Both the position numbers and the translations under genes were made by a program. Below, piece after piece: positions 63,424 to 64,000 of a stretch of DNA of 64,000 nucleotides; within the stretch, counting starts at the first letter, position 1, and every line of letters begins with the position of its first letter. Source of the DNA: Latilactobacillus sakei subsp. sakei DSM 20017 = JCM 1157 (GTDB taxonomy: Bacteria > Bacillota > Bacilli > Lactobacillales > Lactobacillaceae); assembly GCF_002370355.1 (NCBI RefSeq), contig NZ_AP017929.1, positions 1,550,001-1,614,000 on the forward strand. The letters run 5' to 3'. Below the pieces are notes generated by a model. It had not been told where the DNA came from and made no database searches. It saw nothing but the letters and a program-made list of their open reading frames with translations.

Positions 63424-64000
63424 TTAAAATTGCCTAAATCTGGCTTGTCGAGTGGCCAATAAAGTCTCGACAGGTAATTGTTGTAATTGATTTAATTGTT
63501 CGGTTAAGACGGTGGTTATATTTTGACAGAAAAGGTGTTCATCTGGTTCTTCTTGAATAATCCCTTCAATCACACCGGCATCTTGTAAAGATTGGGGTGT
63601 TAATTGCATGATTGCCGCCGCTTCATCAGCGCGCTGGCTATCTTTCCATAAAATTGAAGCAAACCCTTCTGGCGATAAAATGGAATACATACTCTCAGTG
63701 GTCATCCAAACTTGATCGCCACAGGCTAGTGCCAAGGCACCACCTGAGCCCCCTTCACCGAAGATTACGCTAATCATCGGTGTTTTCAGAGTACTGATTT
63801 CATATAAATTATTGGCAATCGCCATTCCCTGACCGGTCGCTTCAGCGTGCGCCCCGGGATAAGCTCCCGCGGTATTCACCAAAGTGATAATCGGACGTTT
63901 GAATTTCTCTGCTTCCTTCATTAACCGTAACGCTTTGCGATAACCGGCGGGTTCAGGACAACCAAAGTGACACGCCATACGTTCTTCAAGTGTTGTCCCT
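63424..64000 (-). CDS. accA: Acetyl-CoA carboxylase carboxyltransferase alpha subunit (cut by window end)
   Basis: The frame runs from the stop at 63424 to the window end, and its start is outside. Visible codons begin [20 protein letters not shown], followed by [35 protein letters not shown], and [17 protein letters not shown], all AccA signatures. An ATG at 63978 is internal. With AccD this subunit transfers the carboxyl group from biotin to acetyl-CoA. It is upstream of fabI-birA-bioY. Confidence 0.95.
   Translation of the reverse strand, partial: GTTLEERMACHFGCPEPAGYRKALRLMKEAEKFKRPIITLVNTAGAYPGAHAEATGQGMAIANNLYEISTLKTPMISVIFGEGGSGGALALACGDQVWMTTESMYSILSPEGFASILWKDSQRADEAAAIMQLTPQSLQDAGVIEGIIQEEPDEHLFCQNITTVLTEQLNQLQQLPVETLLATRQARFRQF

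Noticed and set aside
1-64000. Prophage, insertion sequence, CRISPR or genomic island
   Set aside because: No integrase, transposase, spaced direct repeats or tRNA-flanked foreign block was found. Gene content is housekeeping throughout.

Overview
The window looks like a chromosomal segment of a low-GC lactic acid bacterium. Housekeeping protein sequences, four T-box leaders, BioY/ECF vitamin uptake, GshF and the absence of heme or respiratory genes all fit Lactobacillaceae. My best guess is the Latilactobacillus sakei/curvatus group, judged from general resemblance and not from any search. No prophage, insertion sequence, CRISPR array or rRNA was seen. About 64 protein genes (one broken, two cut by the window ends), one tRNA, a probable 6S RNA, one preQ1 riboswitch and four T-box leaders fill nearly all of it.

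Layout. 1-4.8 kb: a Tim44-like protein (cut), aroD, then pepT and trmK/Nif3 on the minus strand, and a small membrane protein. 4.8-16.2 kb, minus strand: rpsU-yqeY, then phoH-ybeY-dgkA-era-recO, glyQS behind a glycine T-box, a DUF488 gene, and dnaG-rpoD. 16.4-24.7 kb: a DUF299 kinase/phosphorylase regulator, a nitroreductase, nfo with a DUF2207 membrane protein, a YitT protein, msrB-msrA, and hisS-aspS (24.7-26.3 kb) behind a T-box. 26.4-31.8 kb: an SH3b amidase, then an amino-acid ABC transporter behind an unusual T-box with two antiterminator/terminator units, followed by a cardiolipin-synthase-like gene with damaged HKD motifs. 31.8-46.8 kb: mreBCD-minCD, radC, a HAD phosphatase, folC, valS (T-box), rex, iscS-type desulfurase with thiI, and ezrA.

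46.8-64 kb is mixed in strand. It holds rpsD, small conserved genes, gshF, rarA followed by a 6S RNA, a universal stress protein, an HTH-TPR regulator with a dyad around its own promoter, a HAD hydrolase, a DUF2785 protein, a nitroreductase split by one in-frame TGA, tRNA-Ser, a preQ1-I riboswitch driving a nucleoside hydrolase and an ECF S-component, a GAF-type methionine sulfoxide reductase, a lipoprotein, and the end of a fatty-acid cluster (accA-fabI-birA-bioY).

How the parts fit. Translation supply is under uncharged-tRNA control (glyQS, hisS-aspS, valS and one transporter). Wall and division functions cluster (mreBCD, minCD, ezrA, amidase). Redox protection recurs (three methionine sulfoxide reductase types, gshF, Rex, nitroreductases). 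The two strongest leads for new biology are the riboswitch-linked nucleoside hydrolase/ECF pair, which suggests salvage of a queuosine-type nucleoside, and the double-module T-box in front of the amino-acid transporter.
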